Shown one piece after another: positions 59,450 through 64,000 of a DNA stretch of 64,000 nucleotides; the stretch's first letter is position 1, and each line of letters begins with the position of its first letter. Under the pieces are notes generated by a model. It had not been told where the DNA came from. It made no database searches and worked only from the letters and a program-made list of their open reading frames with translations. The stretch is from the NCBI GenBank assembly GCA_021209875.1, contig JAGYVD010000009.1:124001-188000 (forward strand), given 5' to 3'. Both the position numbers and the translations under genes were made by a program. Source of the stretch: Rosellinia necatrix (Eukaryota; Ascomycota; Sordariomycetes; Xylariales; Xylariaceae).

Positions 59450-62400
59450 ATGTGATGGAATCGACGTGGCTTGGTTAGTTTGAACCGGTCGGCGCTCGTC
59501 GGCGGTTTTGCTCGTCATCTGCTACATACAGTTTCTCGGTGAATTGAAACCAAGCACAGAGTAACCGGTAGCGGTGTGGGAATTGAACTTTGTGTGTCGT
59601 GTTGTGTTTCTTTTTTGTGTGATGGTAACGCGGGGTGGGTTTCGGTCTCTTATTAGACATGTGGCTGGCTATTAGTTCATCAAAGCTTAGGTAAGTATTT
59701 TTTTATCCGATAATTAAGATTAGGCAGGGTGAGGGTGGCGGTGTTCCAGGCGCCAATCGGGGACGATGGAAAGAAAAGAAAGAAAGAGGGAGGGGGGGAA
59801 TACGAGCGGTGTCTTCATGCCGAAAGGCTGAGCCGGACGGCAAACTTTGTCGCAGATCTTCGGGGTAGGGCTCGATTCGATGCCTCTCTTTGCTTTGTAG
59901 GTTATTAAAGGGACGAATGACGTGTAGGCAATATGCTTGTTTGCGACGGTCTTTTCATGGCTATTTGTGGCTTTAGAGTTAAATGAACCGGGGGTCGCGA
60001 GAATGCGGCTGCACGATAAAGATCTTTTCTCTGTCGTGCATACCAGCACAAATAACCTTAATTGAAATTAATCTAATTGTACGGTATATCCTTGTGTAGT
60101 GTTGTGCACGACGTCATCTAGGCGTCGCGCACGTGTTGGGATGACGGATTCACGGTCGCGGGATTGATCTCAGCTTCATTGGGGGGGGGCCGATCGTCCT
60201 TCCCGTAGGCCGGATCGGCGGTGCTAAGGATGGTGGGTGGCCGTGGACTTGGGATGAAGGGCCGCTCAGGTTGGCACTTGCTCTAGAGGATCGTCTTACA
60301 CGCTGTCTTAGGCAGATAGGATATTGGCGGCCGAGACTGGAAATGGGGTTTCTTGTTTAACAATTGTTTTTGTTACCGGGTAACAACGGACTCCTTTCCT
60401 GATGAATGCAAATCAAGTATCGCTTTGTGTGCCTCCCTTTGAGCAGTCAACTCGGTTGCTTCAGAGAGCTCAGGGGGGTTTCAGGCACGGAAGACGAAGG
60501 TGATTCGGTCGGGAGTCGGCAGACAAGCATCGATTATACCATGGTGACAGTACATTACATACGCGTATTTCCCAGTATCCGGGGGACGGGCATCGGGCCG
60601 CATTGATGCTCTCCTTTCTTCGTTCGGAACAATACGAGAATGTTTAATGAGACGAAGTTGATAGTTTCGCAGCTATTGCCCAAGTGGCAGGAATTCCCGG
60701 CTTTGCTCGAGAGAGAGGCCTTTTGTCCATCATTCGACGAGGAGGCCGTCTGTTGACGACGTAACGTCGCTAAGAAGAGTCGAGTTGCTCAACCAGGTTA
60801 GACTAGTGAGGACGGACCCTGTGAAAACAGGGCTTGTTCCCTGGATATGGGTACCGACCCCTCCACACCGTGTCAGGGGTCCGTGGAGGGGATTGGGAGA
60901 AATTGGGAGAAATTGGTAGAGATTGGGAATCAGCAGCGAAAGAAACCGGGAATCGATGATATAGGGATGGAATAGGTATTATAGACGGCAAGGGATGAGG
61001 CTATAGTGTATCTAGTATACGCTAGGGGGGGGATAGTATTCGCGGGTGAACCGGCTCAGGGCTTGGGTCCGTGCTCGGATGCCCCTTTTCTCTAAGCCTC
61101 GTTACTTGATGCGATGTTTTGGTAATAACTAATGTAAGTGAGGTTCGATACTCTTGAGAGTTGATAGTTCCGTGTAGTGCCATTACGCTAGATCACCGGT
61201 TAGGCATGGGACGGAGAAACTATCATGGCGGTCCGAAGAACCACGACTATACTCCAGCGGGTTGGACCCGATTGACCTTGTCATCTAGACCATAGAGACA
61301 CGCGGCTTCGGCCCCGGTGGCATATTACACGTATGTAGTGATTTCTTTTATTTCTCAGTAGAAATATCATCGTGGATTATGGGGTAAGTACGTGCGCGTA
61401 CCAACTAACCCAAAGGAATGAACATCATATCACGGTGTTGTTATTTAGAATCATGATTCGATGCGGTAATTCCCAAAGCTGTTGGTCATAGTAAGGCACC
61501 TGTTGAAGTTGTCGACGTGTAATGTAATTGGTGGATTGGAACTACACGTGGTTTGTGGGATGCTCGCCCCAGCGTTACTGGCGAGGTTGTATTTGCCCAT
61601 GGGTAGGTGTCAGGTAACGCATGGATTACTCCGTGACAGGAGGAGAGCTTGCTGAGATAGGTACTTCGTACCAGAAACTGATGCTACTTAGCAGCCTAGG
61701 ATCTCATTTATTCAACTAGGGTAAATTTGCCTGATTAGCACTAATTAAGTCCTTTAACAAAGTGATTTAGTTTACGTCTTTCAAATACTACGCTACATTA
61801 TGCACTAATATTGTTTCCTAGCTCATGAACTCAACTACTTGTGTTCGAACTTCGTAGCTGATTGTCTTCCTCGATCCTCTTTTGATAGACCTGTATTATA
61901 AGCCTAAAGGTGGTAGTAGCTTGAATGCCCAGTGAAACTATGGCGCGATAGGTTCTCTGACGTTGATGCTTCCTAATGGCTGAGACATGAAACAGACCCA
62001 GACAGGAGACCCCAGGTTACAGGCTCAGCTAGAATCCCCACTCTAGTTGAAAGGTACGGTTAGGCAGCTGACAGTAGGTCGAGTTGGCGCAAAGCTTTAC
62101 CAAAGCGAGTAAGTGACAAAGAGCCCCGCCCCATTGTCTATAAACCTTGCATTAGATCTCCAAATATCGAAGTTTATCTTGCCAATTGGCGAAGTGGGCC
62201 AAAAGGGACGAACTCGTGTTTTGCTCCTCCGATTTACACGGCGGTGTGCTCAGTGTAGTGCGCACCGGATGCTTGTCATATGATAGCCCGAGATGATCTC
62301 ATGTGTTTAGGGATTTGTGTAATAAGAGACTATAATGAGGAGGAATATAGATTATCTAATACCATGCCACAATCTCGCTATACTCATAGGCCAGTTTAAT

Positions 62401-63660
62401 GTCTACGCTACGACTAATCCCTTCATATGCACACATAAAGCCGGCCAATTAAATTACACACATAATGGTTGTTCTTTATGTACGTGGTATATAGCATGTA
62501 ATTAATTACATATACAAAGAAATGGAGTGGTTAGCAATTACCAACATCTACTACAAGGGCCTTCGTTGTTACCTCTCCGTTCTACAGATCTATCTGACTC
62601 ATTGCATCCGAACTGTTGGGACGATAATTATTGTAACAATGCTTTAACTTATGGAGCGATATATTATAGATGAATGGATTTTTAGCTTGAAACTTTTTTC
62701 CTTTTTGTGAAGGCGGTGTCGACACCTTTGCCTTTGCCATGATCAGCGTGTCAAAAAGCAACTATGGTACATATCTCGGAAGCTGTGCGCAACTGTGCCG
62801 CCGCCTCGACGCCCCAACCTCCGACTAGGCGGAGAGGATGGAAATGTTTGGAGTCTTAGTCGCGGAAGGCGAATGTTCAAACAACTTGGTATTTATATCA
62901 TGTATGCTTCAACACCACGAGATCCTGCCGCGCCTCTTGGGGGTTTGATCCGGGTTGACTGGCAGACCCCGCGACCAGTTGATGTAACCGTGGCGAGCTT
63001 GAGCGATGCCGTACCTGCATGAGGGGTTCACATTGTCCGGTGGCTGTGCCTGTTTCGAGTTGAACGGTTTACCCACTGAAACAGCCAACAGCTCGTGTTG
63101 GCCCCTGCGACGACGTTAGGAAGGGAGGATTGACTGATGTCTGAATTCGGATCGCAAGGTTTTCCGATGTTTCCTAACTCGGGAGCGGGCGCGCTAAACC
63201 AGGACCTCGTTTACGGCGTGTGAATCCTTATTCGGAGCCATATCCTTTGTATTATGATTAAAATTCTTATAGCCTCCATACTATGCACTAGATCTAAAAA
63301 CATGCCTATGAGCGGCAATAAGTGCATTTACCGCATCGCGCCTGGCGCCGTGCTCCCAGCGCCAGACTCCCAGCGCCAGACGCAGACTTACACTACATCC
63401 GTTGACTGAGCCCAGCACCAAGCGCGCCCAAGTGGACTGCCGTTCATGGCCAAATCGATTGGCCATAAGGCCTTCCATTGGTCGGCGGCACAGAGCAAAG
63501 GCTGCTGATGACTGGCTAGATCGCTTGGGCGAAGACCCATAGAGTGGGACCCCCGGAGAGCACACTTCTAGTGGATAGGTCGGTCGCATGGGGGGCCCAC
63601 CGGTATCCACCTCCCCTAACGCATCCGAACTCCTCCAAGGGTCTCCCTGGCGCTTTCAGG

Positions 63661-63716
63661 CACGTCCATTCATCCACATCCATTCATCCACATCCATTCA
63701 TCCACATCCATCCATT
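63661..63716. repeat. CCACATCCATTCAT tandem repeat
   Basis: About four copies of a 14-bp unit with small differences, in non-coding DNA. Confidence 0.85.
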
Positions 63717-64000
63717 CAACCCACCGTGACCTGACCGCCAACTGTGACCCCCTGAAAATACAACGCCAACGCCCGCAGACACGCTCCATCCAGCGAGCCG
63801 CGCGCTCTGCTAGCTCTGTCTCTGTCCTGCGCAGCCCTTCGGTTCTGTTCTGCAGAGGGCCGCTCGTCCTGTCCAGTCGTATGCGGTGGAATGCGCCTCT
63901 GCGCCCCCCTTGCCGCTCCGAGGATCCACTGATCTGCTCGGAGCATGCCCTCGAAGCACTGTAGTCTGTAGTGTGGTGTAGCCTCGATGTCGTCCAACTA

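Larger units (their letters stand above)
58844..64000. other. Gene-poor right end
   Basis: No gene is recognised in 5.2 kb. The first part is the Vms1 3' flank; a CTAC array lies at 59413-59449. 61.3-62.8 kb is TA-rich. At 62.8-64 kb GC rises and short frames (62795-63022, 63281-63610) have no motif. CATCCATT-type repeats lie at about 63661-63716. A gene could begin beyond the window edge. Confidence 0.5.

Noticed and set aside
60820..60850. Short match resembling fungal 5S rRNA (GAAAACAGGGCTT)
   Set aside because: The flanking sequence shows none of the other conserved 5S elements, such as GGGTGGGTGACC.
62795..63022. 75-codon plus-strand frame at the right end
   Set aside because: It lacks a clear ATG start, and has no motif and no splice partners visible within the window.

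Overview
The window is nuclear DNA of a filamentous ascomycete (Pezizomycotina), most likely a Sordariomycete. The Woronin body protein HEX1 is specific to septate filamentous ascomycetes. A Clr5-domain protein is typical of Sordariomycetes and Leotiomycetes. Introns are short GT-AG introns (55-163 nt in the firm models), usually with a CTAAC or CTGAC branch site. Species cannot be fixed by reading alone.

Eight protein genes can be supported. From left to right: a DUF8032-type Q/P/H-rich putative regulator (minus, 159-1611); a Clr5-domain protein with a 10-nt micro-exon (plus, 22362-24234); a large charged, RS/RD/RE-rich DUF8035-type protein (minus, 27726-30660); bleomycin hydrolase with a predicted N-myristoylation signal (minus, 40233-41844); HEX1 (minus, core 42906-43585) preceded by an in-frame, repeat-bearing coding extension reaching about 44.8 kb; Rqc2/NEMF (plus, 49389-52779); an unrecognised protein with two cysteine clusters (minus, 53263-55092); and Vms1/ANKZF1 (plus, 56742-58843).

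Gene space is uneven. A 20.7-kb stretch (1622-22361) lies head-to-head between the DUF8032 and Clr5 genes. It runs from microsatellite-rich, moderate-GC DNA (1.6-9.9 kb) into TA-rich, stop-dense DNA (9.9-22 kb) with a few more GC-rich islets. Other spacers (24.2-27.7, 30.7-40.2, 44.9-49.4 and 58.8-64 kb) are simple-repeat-rich or TA-rich and show no recognisable gene. No tRNA, rRNA, CRISPR array, intact transposon or viral gene was found.

The clearest functional theme is at 49-59 kb. Rqc2, which holds stalled 60S subunits and adds C-terminal Ala/Thr tails, and Vms1, which releases stalled nascent chains and counters that tailing, lie 4 kb apart with one cysteine-rich gene of unknown function between them. 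The best candidates for something little described are the HEX1 upstream extension with about four 21-residue repeats, the Clr5 micro-exon, and the cysteine-rich gene inside the ribosome-quality-control pair.
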